In this document: piece by piece, positions 21,954 to 34,400 of the stretch
Layout of the letters: every line of letters starts with the position of its first letter
Position numbering within the stretch: the first letter of the stretch is position 1
NCBI GenBank assembly: GCA_001465935.1
Contig: LNKV01000025.1
Location: forward strand, 949,609-1,013,608
Length of the DNA stretch: 64,000 bases
Reading direction: 5' to 3'
Source of the DNA: Clarireedia homoeocarpa
Lineage: Eukaryota > Ascomycota > Leotiomycetes > Helotiales > Rutstroemiaceae
Notes under the pieces: model-generated
Told to the model about the DNA's origin: nothing
The model's input: the letters and a program-made list of their open reading frames with translations, nothing else
The model's database searches: none
Made by a program: the position numbers and the translations under genes

Positions 21954-23804
21954 GTTTGCGGCCGGTGGATCCCCCAACCAGCTCCTCGTTGCTCCAAATC
22001 CCTTTGCGCAAAGTCTCTACGAAAGTAAACAACTCTTCAAGAGTGTCCAGCCCATCCAACCAATGTGTACTGCAGCTCTGCCGTCCTTTTCGCCTTGGAA
22101 TTTTGAATAACCTTATAAAGCCTCGTCAATGAGACGAACTGTTGTTGCCAAAGGGGCGCGAATGATCAACGTTTCGGAAGGATCCCGCTGTCTGGATTGG
22201 TTGTTGTATTACCACAATTCGAGTTTGAGTATTGGCTGGCTATTCTCGAGCGCGGGTTTTCTTAATTCCGTCTGAAAATGAGGTAAGCAATCCTTTCGTA
22301 TGTCGCGGTAAAATAATATACAATATCAATGGGTTGGGTTGTACTGTACAGAAAGTTGTTCAGAGGGGGTTATCGAAGTTCATGAAAGAATGAATGCCTT
22401 CTCACACGTAGAGCGCAGAGTGCGATTATCCAGAGAATGTGGAGTGGGGGCGCGCTAACAATATGTGGTGCTCGGCGGTCGGGTATACATTAACGGGCGG
22501 AATTGTTGTTATTTACCAGAGTACTGCCGCTATTGCGCCTGTCTCTGCCCCAGGTGGACGTTCGGACGGTCCAGCGTGAGAAATCGACTGGTATTGACTT
22601 TGGGATGGCCGTGTTGTTGTTTCTGTTGGTGTTTTTGCTGCTTGGCTGGTTTGATACAGGACTCGATATCTAGGGCTAGTCGGCAGGTGGAATATCAATC
22701 GTCTCCCTCTTCATGCGAAGCAGCATTGAATGCCAGCTGGAATCTAATTAAAAGTGCATGGCAGCATGGCATAAAAGCATTGATAGGAAATTTATGGCTG
22801 CGTCTACTCTGCTGCTGTCATTCTTTCTGGCGTGTTACATATCCGACAAGGGGGGTGGCTTTCTATGCTTAAGTCAGGTCCGGAAGAAAGACGATTGGCT
22901 AGCAAGCCAATCTAGATATAGAAAATCTACTCCACGAGATCCACGAGACCCGCAGTACCAAGGCAAATAACGGGAAAATGGCGGTGCTAGGCGCAGTTCG
23001 CTATGCGAATCTTGTGATGTATATTCGCTCTGTTCGCTCTTTTCGAATCGTGTTAACTTCAGCTCGTGGCAAGCCATTTGCTTGGGCTCTCGAGCTTCGT
23101 CATAATCAGAGGTTCATGGCCAATAGATCTAAGTGAAAAAAGTCGGCGGCAGGGGGGGTTGTGCGCTTATTTTCTTGTATTCCTCGTAACTTGCGACAGC
23201 GACGATGTTCCTCGGTCGTGGTTAGGCCGGTCGTACGGTACGACAGGATGGCAGGATGGAAGTTCTACTTGGTAGTGTTTGTCGAATCCCTTGGCTGTCG
23301 GAACTTTGCAACTACTGTCCAAATTACAGTATCGCTCCAGAAACCAGTTCCGAGTTTGAAGCTACAGCGATTAGACAGTAGATAGTCCTGGTGTTGCTCA
23401 CTTCTCCGAGAGCCCGGCATGCATGTGAGAAGCTGGTCTTCCAGTAAGTCATTCAGCAATGCTCTCACAGACATTGGGATAGCATAAGCAGCCATCGCAT
23501 GCATCCTCATGTAATGCCGGCTTAGAAGTTCTCACTGCCTCCTTGCCTGCATGAGCATCAAATCCGAAACTTCTGAAACTTCGGATTTGTCTCTCCTTAC
23601 CAAATCACCAGCCACATTTTAACTTCTCCACAAACAGTCATTTCACTATCAGCTTCAGCCACACTTGGAAAATCATCACATCATCGACAAAATATCAGCA
23701 GCATTCTTTGATCTCGTATGCTACCCAAACAGTGCAATCCACTACCACAATAATTGAGTTCTGACTATCACCAAATCTCTCACCTAAGACACATTCAATT
23801 CAAA
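21954..23804. promoter_or_regulatory. 1.85-kb divergent region between Chs4-like and Cbp4 genes
   Basis: No supported gene. Two inverted repeats stand out: GATTGGCT...AGCCAATC (22893-22912), a pair of opposed CCAAT boxes, and AAATCCGAA...TTCGGATTT (23560-23588). Functions are not known. Confidence 0.5.
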
Positions 23805-24407
23805 ATGCCGCCGAAACCGACGAATTGGCGCATGTATTCCAAGATGGCCGCAACGTTCGCTTTCCCCCCCCCCCCCAATTTCCCCAATCACCCCTCCTTA
23901 TTCCACCCCTCCAGCTCCGCATCCAGAGACCAAAGCTAATATATCTTACCTTGCAGCTTCGTGTTTTTCAGCGTCGGCGGACCCGCTCTCATCTACTACG
24001 TCTCACCGACCGAAGAAGAGCTCTTTCTCAAATACAACCCGGAGTTACAAAAGCGCAGTTTGGAGAATCGAGTGGGGAAACAAAAGGATTTTGATGATTT
24101 CGTAGGGCGACTGAAGGAGTATAGTAAAAGCGATAAGCCAAGTATGTCTTTACCCTCTCCCCATTCAAGCATTGGAGGTCCAGAATAGAGGGGCATATGG
24201 AGGACAAGAAACGATGGGTTGGAAACAAAGCAGATTGGAGGCACTGCTAACAAACCACAAACAGTCTGGCAAGAAGCTGAAGATGAAGCACGAAAGTCAC
24301 GGGATAGAAAGATAGCAGAACAGACCAAGCTACTTGAGGAGATGAGGCAGAGGAAAGAAGAGATCAGGAATAGTGGGATCAAGCCAGTGCCTGGGGGGAG
24401 TCTTTAA
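23805..24407 (+). CDS. CBP4: Cytochrome bc1 complex assembly factor Cbp4
   Basis: Mitochondrial inner-membrane assembly factor for complex III. Exons 23805..23854, 23957..24141, 24265..24407 give 125 residues. The start MPPKPTNWRMYSKMA is the family N-terminus, followed by a short membrane segment (TFVFFSVGGPALIYYV) and the conserved SPTEEELFLKYNPELQKRSL; then a DFDDFVGRLKEYSKSDKPIW motif and a charged coiled-coil tail. Intron 1 uses an unusual donor (GTTCGC) and contains 13 consecutive C; the alternative donor at GTATTC would delete the conserved MYSKMA. Introns 2's GTATGT...ACAG is normal. Confidence 0.92.
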
Positions 24408-24899
24408 ACTAAGCAGGGAGCAATAAATACCTATTACGGGTTGTACAGTATCTTCTAAGGGATCGAGGCGTTTGGCTGACAAAATAGTATGAAAAGGAAT
24501 CTGGGATAGCAGTGAGCCGGCTTGATTATTATGCTCTATGATATATACTACTTTTAGGTAGAAAGTAATGATTAAAGTGATGATCCCCATACCGTTGCGT
24601 ATTTGTATAATATCTATTTTATCCTGTTGGCAAAAAAGCTCGTTATAGATAAGAAGAAGCAATCTCAACTATACAGCTCTTCCGCACTTATGTGATTCAT
24701 CGAAAATAGTCCCTCTCTGCACCCAAAAACATTCATGATATGGAGGGGTAAATCATCAGCTGCTCACACAGTTAAGCCAATATAAGCGCACCTAACCACC
24801 ACAACTACATAATTCAAACCTCCAACTCATTATCGCAAATTTCTCTCTAAAGCCAAAAAAAAGATTTCCAAAAACATCAAAAAACGAAATCTTCAAAGT
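24408..24899. other. Short intergenic stretch, Cbp4 3' end to tRNA
   Basis: Contains the presumed Cbp4 3' UTR and, at 24879-24884, six A (T6 on the minus strand), a likely RNA polymerase III terminator for the tRNA. Confidence 0.55.
24879..24884 (-). terminator. Pol III T-run terminator of tRNA-Arg
   Basis: Six consecutive T on the minus strand, 15 nt beyond the tRNA 3' end. Confidence 0.7.
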
Positions 24900-24970
24900 G
24901 ACCTACGCAGGGATCGAACCTGCAATCTCTTGATTCGTAGTCAAGCGCCTTGCCATTGGGCCAGCAGGCC
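24900..24970 (-). tRNA. tRNA-Arg(ACG), intronless
   Basis: Reads on the minus strand as a full 71-nt cloverleaf. The acceptor stem GGCCTGC pairs with GTAGGTC with two G-U pairs; the anticodon arm is CTTGA-CTACGAA-TCAAG, giving anticodon ACG (read as ICG after deamination, Arg CGN codons); the T arm is GCAGG-TTCGATC-CCTGC with a B-box GGTTCGATCC. No intron at position 37/38. Encoded CCA is absent, as expected in eukaryotes. Confidence 0.96.
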
Positions 24971-25958
24971 TGTGATTTCATAGACAGATTAGAGCTGTTT
25001 GATGGAAATTGCTGCTTTAATTTGTAATATGAAGGAAAATGACAAAAATCCGTTTTATAAATTGTGGGCAGTTGGTTGGTTGGACGTTTCGGACAGACGG
25101 GTCAAAGGAAATTTGCCGGCCGGGTGGGTGGAGGATTTAAGCGAGGAGAGCCCCTTCATATGCTGCTCTTGGTACAGAGTTATCATACTCCGAAAGAGAT
25201 TTTTGTTCCAGTTCGGGACTGTAAAGAGAACACGAGTATCGATGACTCATTATGCTTAAGATCAAATATACTAAATTGTGTTTGAGAAATGCGCAGAGTT
25301 GTGTATTTTTTGGCATTTATTTTTCTACTTCTGTATCGACTCATAAACCACCAACGGCTCTTTAAAAGTTCATGTAGAAATCCAGACCTTCTGAGATCTC
25401 TTTCTTGACATTGCATCGGTGGAATCAGACATTTATTTTGTTTTTTTTACACAATTTGGGAAGTTCTCTGCTAAACATATGAGACTGCAGTGGTTGGAAA
25501 GTGATCACGCACTGTTCAAGGAATCAAGTTGATTCGATACGGTGCGATGACCTCTGTATTGTTTCTACAAACGTGCATATCGAAGTTGTCGAGATGTCAA
25601 AGTTGCTGATGCTGCTTCTCATCGTATGTTACAAGTGTACAATAATCCATTCATTCTACCACTCTTGTGGTTCATTTATTCAGTCTTCCTCTCTCGGTTT
25701 TTGGTTTTCCGCTGTTCCACGTTCGTTGCTTATCTGCTTTCGCAGTGTCTAAGGAAAGGTATTGTATGGACCATAGTATATTTTTTTTACTGGTATTATG
25801 GTTCCTATATCTTTCGATTGACTGCTCCTAGCCTAGTCACCAAAGCCGGGCACACTCATCCGCGTTCGCTCATTCCATCGTCAACCTTCCTACATTCTGA
25901 CCAAGCTCCTGCAATTTCGCTGAACTAGCTTCCAAGCGTCTCGTAAGTGTTTCCTCTT
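24971..25958. other. Intergenic region between tRNA-Arg and the ketosamine kinase-like gene
   Basis: I see no gene; ORFs are short (under 105 codons) and have no recognisable motif. Confidence 0.55.
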
Positions 25959-27349
25959 TCATGTCTCATTTACAGAAACCGACTTCTCAATCACGTTCTC
26001 CAGAAAATCGTCTATTCCATTAGGATATTTGGCAACCAAGCGGCGCATCTCCTCGATTGCTCTGCAGTATAACATGAGTTACTTCTACTATTCATTTAAG
26101 GCGAGATTTGAGGCTCAAGATACTTACAACTGCCTAGTAGCTTTGTTCTCTGGCCATTGTGCTGATACCATAAGATTGTTCCGCCTAGGAAAGGTCAATT
26201 ACATTCACATGTGATCATGCCGACGACTATGACATGGTAGGATGGAAGAGTACATACAAGGCATACAGCGCATTCCGATCATCGCGATCAGCAACAGGCT
26301 CAGATATCTCGACTAACTTATGGTACGCGTTCTGGTGCTGTTTACTCGTACGATATCGACTCTGTCGCCATGCTTGCATATCATCTGTGTGAATAAGTGA
26401 TCGTCAGCTCCATAATCCATACGAGGGTCAAATACTGTGTAAAGAAAGTTGTCAAATTTACACTCATTATGTCCATACAGCGCACATGGATCGTACAAAA
26501 TCGGCTTATTGGTAACCACATCAATTCCCACATTACCATGCCACAGATCGCCATGGCACAGACTCGGTTTGATAGACCGTCCTCCAGTCTGCAGCGGCCT
26601 CAAAAGTCTTGGGATAACTTTCTGAAAAGTATCTTGCTCCAGGCGATCCAATTCGTCGTCTTGGCCGTGGACATTTTTCTCCCACTTCATTGTTTCGCGA
26701 AGAGATCTAGCGAAGAACTCTTCCCAGCTATCGCACCACTCGTTGAGCATAGCATTCGTTCCTGCATGGGTGGTGCAATGGAAACCAAATTTCCCTGTTG
26801 GGGAAGCCGACTTTTGGTGAAGCTCGGCTATCACCGAGACGAATGGCTGGGTAGCGGGCATTTCATCGGTCATGTCGTGGAATTCATTGAGGACGAAATG
26901 CCGATTGTCGTCTTTAACGTAAGTGCCGTGTGCGAGTGCGCGAGGCATGTTGTTTGGAATGACAGCGTGGATTGCTTTGGTCCCCTCATGCTCACCCTTT
27001 GCCATTTCCCGGCCCACGGGTCCCGTCATGACCTGTTACTATCAACCTACCGCGATATCGAACTTGGTAGAATCATGTGACTTAACTTGAGGAAGTACAT
27101 CTGCTTAGTGCCATCCAACAGGGTTGTGTCGATCTTGTGGCTCAATGCCCAGTGGCTTGCGCCATGTACAGTGATTGAGTTGATTTTGCATCCATCGGGA
27201 AGAGCTTGGGGGCGGACAGTCAGCTGCCATATCTTTGAGTATGTTAGATAAGTACATTTACCTGATATTACCGCAGCATCCAGCTCCCGCTCAGCGTCGT
27301 CCAATTCCGGCACTTGAGGCTCATTGAACTCCTTAGGAATATACACCAT
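25959..27349 (-). CDS. Fructosamine/ketosamine-3-kinase family protein, with an apparent frame problem
   Basis: FN3K-like small-molecule kinase that in the family phosphorylates ketosamines on glycated proteins. Exons: 27349..27262, 27204..27087, 27032..26462, 26384..26258, 26184..26128, 26061..25959. The kinase core CHGDLWHGNVG with YDPCALYGHNEY is present, as is an N-terminal substrate/ATP lobe with TVHGASHW and TLLDGTKQMYFLK. The C-terminal exons restore VEISEPVADRDDRNALYAL and an EEMRRLVAKYPNGIDDFLE tail, all in frame. Between exons 2 and 3 the only GT-AG intron (27086..27033) yields LK then a stop, one base short of the frame required for VMTGPVGREMAKGE. Either a one-base indel in the sequence, a true frameshift mutation or a non-canonical splice. 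The ATG at 27349 is used; upstream there is only TTG. Confidence 0.8.
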
Positions 27350-28008
27350 TGCGCTCAATAGTAAAAGAGGTTAACGTGGAAAGTATTTCTTTGACTGAAT
27401 GCAATGTTGGAAAGTAAAGGTTCAGGTGAGCTTGCTGTGTGTATCATGACTTGGGGGAATGAGGAAGCTTAACATCATCATGCCTCGATCAACTAACGTC
27501 ATGCTGACTGTAATAAGTGTGCGAATTGCCGCCAGTGGTGTTTGATAACAATTAGCGGGTTAAAGTCTAACGAGGCCAGATAATTTACTGGGCTAAATCC
27601 AAAAACTGCAGCTCGCATTATCTTCAAAAGGGTGGAATGGCTGCACAATGCGAATCCGATGTTTAGGCGCTAGAATGGGAAGAAGTTGAGGCTGATTCTA
27701 GATTCAGAGCGCATCTACTATTTATCAATGTTCAGTGCGCTATTGCGCGCGTAAGTGGGCAATCGAGTATCCTAAGGATTGGAAGGAATCCCCAGCCCGA
27801 ATAAGCTGATCTTGGGCGGCTACATTGTCTTCCTCTGGGCTTAGCACTTCCTCACTGTGCTCTCGAGCCTTTCATCAACTTTGTCTTCGTGCATGACTTG
27901 TGTGGCAGATCTACTGCTGAGACACAGAGGAAACGAGATGAGGGAGGCATTTTTTGGCTTCAGACATGGCTATCCCAACTGTTGGTTACAACGCAGATTA
28001 GGTTGTTG
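27350..28008. other. Intergenic region upstream of the kinase-like gene
   Basis: No gene recognised. The minus strand has a short open stretch with no family assignment; not annotated. Confidence 0.5.
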
Positions 28009-28499
28009 TCATAAAAAATTTCTAGCAGCACCAAGCATCCTCCCTCTTTCAACCGGAGTGACTATATCAGCCACCACGCCATTTCCGATGGCTACCGTAG
28101 TAGAAGCACCCAAGCTTTGCAACATCCGCAGTGACAGTAGAGCAGCATGGATCTCTTATACTGCAAGATCAATGCTCGCAGCAACATAGATTCCGAAAGC
28201 CAGAATATATATTGGCCGTCGGCCAAGCTTGTCAGGGAGTTCTCCTAGAAATGCAGATGCAATCCCTTGAATGATGATGTATGCTGTGATCGTCATATTG
28301 ATGAGCTGAGTACTCGTCTGCATATATTTCTGCAGTAAGGGGATGCATGGAAGATAGATGTTGGCACTGAGGGGTGAGAACATCATAGCGACACCGATCA
28401 TCAGAGTTACCCCGCGTCGGTAGCTCGAGAATCGAGTAATACATCCCCCGTGCTCATGGTATCTCTATGAATTGATCTGGAAGGGCCCGTTGAGGCCAT
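28009..28499 (-). pseudogene. Truncated MFS multidrug transporter (DHA1 type) relic
   Basis: Only the N-terminal part of a drug:H+ antiporter is recognisable: FSPLSANIYLPCIPLLQ, MTITAYIIIQGIASAFLGEL and DKLGRRPIYILAFGIYVAAS, then after an in-frame TAA (28156-28158) the frame continues with AALLSLRMLQSLGASTTVAI and NGVVADIVTPVERG before ending at a TGA (28009-28011). A plausible N-terminus (MASTGPSRSIHRD, ATG 28499) lies in a different frame, implying a frameshift near 28430. The remaining ten or so membrane segments are absent. The TAA stands where family members have Gln, consistent with a single C-to-T change of CAA. Non-functional as it stands. Confidence 0.85.
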
Positions 28500-31400
28500 A
28501 ATGAAGTTGTGGTCCAAATGATTAACGTGGGCTATGTTTAATGCATGGATGCGTGGATGCCATCGGCTTCGGACCGGGTGAATATATGGCCGTGCCAGTA
28601 CGCAGCCAATCATCACAAGACTGTCATTGAATATCCAGGAGGCCATGTTTCCCAGTCACTTTGAATGCATTCTAGTAAATGAAAATCTATCTTCCAAGAT
28701 AAGCGCAACCGACATACCAACTCACAGTACATATGTATGAAAGTCGGCGCTCGTCTCCTAATGTCTAGACCTAACAGTTCCTTTTCCAGATACCTCAAGC
28801 AACAAGTGAAAAATAATATAATTCAGTGCCCCACAGACTGAAGCGATAGTACGTATATACTTCTCAATATGATTGGACAAGGAACGATGAGGTGTCCGCG
28901 CCTAGATAGAAGATGATGGGTGGGGGGTTCGAAATGCACATCTGGATGCCACAACAGGCGTATTTTTTCCCCCAATCTAGTCACACACTTGCTTCTTGTA
29001 GTAATAAGTACCCAGTGTTTCCGTAAATGGATCGTGGAGCCAGCGAGATTCTACTTGAGGTCGAGTAGAGCACATAAATTTAAGAAAAATAGAAAAATAG
29101 GACAAGACTAACTGCCCCTCTCTCAGATTGTGGACTAAAAAAGATAAGAGAAATGGATTGTTTGATACTAATGCAGGATTTTAATGTGTAACAGCTAATG
29201 ATTCCAATACCTCACTTCATCGTTAAGTGACTTTTTGGTACCAAACTAGCTGGTTAAAGGAGTGAATAAGAATGCTCGACGCATAAGCACTTGTGAAGCT
29301 GAGATGATCTATTCGTGATTGAAAGAAGGAGAGCAAACTTAGGCACCTTTCATGCGATGTGTGTTACCGTGGCTCGCCAGATGGTAGACATGTCAACTCG
29401 CTGTCTCGTGTTGGATTTATGCAGAACCAAACATGCACAGCTCCATCCTCGGAGCTGAGGTAAAGTCTGTGCAGTAACACATCATGTACCCCGGAGCATA
29501 TTATCCGTTATGCCAAAGACCGGCAGCCTCCTTTCTCTCTTCCCATAGAACGCGAGAGCAAGGCGGATCGTCAGCAAACCTCCAAAGCCTGGAGACCACA
29601 TCCACCACTTCGCCATGAACAAGTGTCCAACGCCATCAAGATGCTGCAAGCAAGAACTGAAAAAGTGCACCCCCTACCTTCATACCTACTGCACGCAGCC
29701 TGCACTTTCAGGAGTATGCATCCAGCCTCGCCGAGGTTGACAAAATGTACACAGGCATCATGGAGCAAAAACCACATCAGAACCAACCAACATCTATGCA
29801 CCAAGCCCGGATCTCGGTACACATTTTCTTACAGCTGCCAATATGCTGAAGATACCATAAGATGTCATTCAGGTGAAGCCCGAATCGTTTCACCTCGCTG
29901 TGAGTTCGCGCGAGCAAAACACATCGAGGCGCCAATAAAAAAAACCCCAGCACACCTCCAACCTGATGGGGAAGGCGATCTGAGGGGCAGCGGAGAATAG
30001 GGGAACGAGGTTATTAACACAATAGATGTAAAGGATGGTAAGCATGGATTACTGGATGGTCAGCAAGGAGGTCACATACATACTCCGTAGATACAAAAAA
30101 GATGATCAAAAAGACGGGGAAAAGGCGATCCGATGCGGTGTGATGTAAACGTGCAAGCAGGGAACGCTTAAGTGTACAGATTACGAAAGAAAAGGAAAGG
30201 GAGGGTGAAGATACAATAAGGGCAAAGAAAAAGCCATCAGCCCTCTCGGTGGATCTTCGCTCGTTCTTCTCTACTCCAACGTGCGCGCATGGCTAAAAGG
30301 GATGGGGAAGGGCCTCCGGATGTACTGTACTTTATGTAGGTAAGATATAGGTGCAAAGTTAAAGGCGGCGACTCTGATTAGGCCAGGGATGGGGAACGAG
30401 GTTGTCTTCCTTCCGGATGTACCTATACAATGTAACGGCGCGGTGTTGAGACACTTTGAAGACAATCGTCTGTATTGTATAATAGAATGGTAGTATAGAA
30501 CAAGAAAGGTCACTTTGCGGAAGGGAACATATATGTATGAATCAATTAGGAGGTGCGGGAAAATGCAGACGCAGGGAAGCGCGCTGCGCTTCAAATTCAG
30601 CAAAGATCACTTTTCAGCCCTAGCTGTGCAGAAAACGCGGTTGACTTATTCAGCTGCTCTTTTTCATGCTTACCCGTACAATATCATATGATAAGGTGCT
30701 GTGAGATGAATGCATGAGTGAACGGTAATGCTGACGCTTCCCCACCTCTTGTACTACACAACACGACTCCGTTTGCTCAACATTTAAGCTTCTTTCATAC
30801 CCATTCCAGAACAGTGGATTGAAGATAATGTACCAAATAAGGCCAGACGAGCCATTCACTCACCTCAGCCCCAAGCCTTCGTAGTGTCCTGCCTGTATGT
30901 GAGGCGCTGCGGGGTTCTAGGTCGGATAAGTTGAAGGAGAAAGAGGTGAGCTTAGCGATTGAGTCGCCATCTACCAAAGTAAAAGTCTCGGTACTTATCC
31001 CCTCTTCTGAGCACGCCACCAATATTCATCATCCCGTGCCGTCTAGAATCATGTTTCGAAGAACATCAACCTTGGCGGAAATGAGAGAGAAAAGCCACGA
31101 CGTTGTAGAGACCTAACGCCTATGGGAAAGTTTTTGTCCGAAAGATGGCTTTCTGCCGAACCTTCAAGTCGACTGCCGCTACTGGGACAGGGAGATAGAC
31201 GGCTAGATGGAACTCGACAATGCTGTAAACACAAGATGGGTGTTTGGTCCTGCATTCAAAGTGTGGTAGCGAAGGCAGGCAGGTGATAAGCATGATAACA
31301 ACGCCATGTAGTAGGTAGACAATTTATTTGCAGGCAACTTACAGGCTGCGGGCGTAAGAATGGATGAGGTTCGGCTTTTAATTCAGCTCGTGTGCATATA

Positions 31401-34400
31401 AGAAACTTGCCATGAGTGGAGCGCAAGGCGTGAAATTGTAATGGTTTTGCGCTTATCGTTACATCATCTAAAGCGTTTTGTCGGCGCTCTCCAAGACTGG
31501 TATGGGAAAAAGGTCATCACGATGTCTTGCGCCAGATCAAAGACGTCAGCTAAAAGTGCCGCTGACCCGGAGGAAAAGCTGAAAAATTGGGATCGAAAGT
31601 TTGGTTCGGTCCCTGCAATGTAAGATAGCACCCACCCACTACTACTGGTCGCGGAACTCATCACCTGGCTCCAAATCTGCAGTAGCCTTCCAATCAAAGA
31701 ACTGTGCAGTGAGAGTGATTCCATTTTTATTTTCTTGGTCAGGAACTCATAAGATCGAGCAACGACAAACTGACTAAGGCCTCAAAATAGACTCTTTCTT
31801 TCTCCCAGCTTCTGCAATGGCAATCATTACCGGAGTTGCGAACACACAGTGTACGAAACGAGTTGGAATGTGGAGTTAGTGGTCCTGGGTGGGTGGAGTA
31901 TGGTTCACAGACAGGTAAAAACGTTGTGTGAAGGGTTTTCATACTTTCACGGCAAGTATAACCAATGATCGCCATCACGATGTAGCTCCATACTGTATCG
32001 TTCGACTACCAGGGATTTTTGAAGTAATCTCGAACGGAAAATGTTGCGATACTATCGATCAGTCCCGATCTTTACCCCCCGATCCAATCTCAAAAACGAT
32101 TCACCCCGTCACGAAATCTCCGAATGGAGATAATTCCATAGAACGGCTAGATTGGGATAGGATCAGGGGGGAACGATGAAATGGTATGTGCCACAAACTC
32201 GGGGTGGAATGACTACTTTCCAAGGTTAAGAGAGTCGGCAAAGCACGACGTTGCAATGAAGCTGTAAGCGATCTATACATGTTGATGATATAGGTGGGCA
32301 TAACAAGGACTTGGTTGCTACCTAGGGTTGAACACGATAAATGATGTGGTACCGCGCGCAAAAACACAAAGATAGGCTTCAAATCGGTGACAATACAGTA
32401 GGGCCGGCGTTGACAACCAATTAAGGAATTTGTCGGCGGCTGCAGATCCAAATGCACAAGTATTGAGTAATACCAATGATCTTCCAGTGGTTCCTTTCCT
32501 TTCGAACGTTTCGAATTGACGAGCTCCAGACACCTACGGTATAGAAAGTATCCCGCTCTCCCTAACGTTTGTGTCTTGAATATATTCTTCAAGCACATCT
32601 CGTGGGTTTCAAAGTTCGGACGATGGCTGGATCTGGTGGCACTCTCTTCGTAAAACGATCGAATTGGAAGGGGAGAAAACATCGACACCAGCAAGTAAAG
32701 GATGGGTCGACGTGGATGTCGCTGCTGTACCTAGGTGGCATTTAGGTATCCTTGACGCCTGTTCTCGAAGCTTTTGGAGAAACAAGCAGCTTTTCCGACT
32801 GCGAATTGCTGGACAATAGAAGAAGATGCTGGGTGTCGTAAGCAAGTTGTTCCGGATGATCTCCCCCCGGACTGGTAAAGGTTGCCTGCTTCCCATGATC
32901 CCAGATGGACATCAAGATCCAATATATGCAAATAATATGCAGCCCCAGCCTGTTGAGCAACCTCAGTAAAGTGGTCAGAAATTGACGCATTTCTCGGTAG
33001 CAAGAAACCAAGAAAGCAGAAAGAAAAAACATGTGAAGCTTGCGTATCCTTGACACAAGCTTGTGTGATAGATTAAAAGTCCCATCGAATAAATGGTCTG
33101 ATTCGGAAAAGACTCCAGAAGCCAGCCCATTGGAGAGTTAATGATGTTCTGGGACTTTACAAGGTGATTTCGTAGCTTTTGAGAACGTGCAGGAGTTGTC
33201 TGCATCGATATATTAAATTTAGGGGGTTAAGAAGTGCACGGTGCAGTAATGTTATTGGTGGAAAATATGGAAGCCTTTCCTAATTGGGCTATATACAACC
33301 AGCCATGGTAATGATCATTTTCATGCTTCTGATTCGAGATGTGTCTGACTTTGGGTGCGCCCAATGTTCTGGCTCCTTTTTGTGCACAGAGTAAGCTAAG
33401 TGAGTTGTGGATACAACCTTCTCAGCATCGACAGAGACACAACACTGGCCTTGCTCTTTGATTCTCCTGTTACTTCTACGTTGAAGAATAACACCTGTCA
33501 AAGGTACGTCTTCAGGTAGCAATACATGGTACATATGTATAGCGAAGATGCTCGACGGAAAGATACTTCTAGTGCAAGGTTATTGTGTATGAGCACACCT
33601 CCCCTAGCGACTAGGTGCAGGTCTGGAAGAGGAACTGTTGACTAGTTGTCTTTGCCGGTACCTTTAGGGTGGGTTCAAAGAGCATTTATGGAGTATCGAC
33701 ATTTAACCTAAAAAGAGCATGTTTTGACGACCGCGGGGCAAGCTTATTGTCTTTTTTTATTTTTCCTGCTGATAAAAAAAGCCTCCCATGTGGTCATCAG
33801 CGATGATCCTTGGCCTAGAAGGACCGAACCAAAAAGCTGCCACTCTTCAGGGTTGCTGGGTGAGTGTCGCTGGGATTTGAAGATCACGCTGCAGGAGACA
33901 ATTTTAACACCAATCAAGATGTGACGATTCAAAGAGATATTGATGCTCGATGACGAGATGTCTTCCATTTGCCGTATAAATTGACTCTGGTCGATAGTGC
34001 GGGTGTGGAATAACACGACAGAGCTGCTGGATTCTTGAAGCAGCAAGGCTCTCATTGGATCCCAGGGATATATAACAGGATCGACAAACAATGCTTTTAC
34101 TTTCTCCCGATCCTACCTCCTATCCGTCGTATCCTTACAAACTCTTTTCATGGCAGCATGGTACGTTGACGCCTTGGGGAATGCTACACCATATATTTTG
34201 AATGATGAATCATAAGGCAATGACCTAGACATAACATCTTTCGACCCAAATGGTCTACAGTCGACGAAGCCATTGCTGGGATATGTAGGCTGCTTGCAGA
34301 AATCATTTCCGAACTTCCCATAAGCACGAGCCACGATATCCTTATCACAATGCATTCGCGCCGCAGGGAAGATATGCGACATTCATCAAGCCTAAAACAA

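Noticed and set aside
22465..22872. Cys-rich plus-strand ORF of 135 codons
   Set aside because: Lies in the divergent promoter region; Cys/Leu bias comes from local TGT/TGC-rich sequence, and no signal peptide or family pattern is convincing.
29623..30000. Plus-strand ORF of 125 codons
   Set aside because: No family recognised and antisense ORFs of similar length cover the same bases; not supportable.
32101..32694. Minus-strand ORF of 197 codons in the gene-free block
   Set aside because: First codon is TTG, no domain recognised, no flanking exons; could still be an orphan gene but not supportable.
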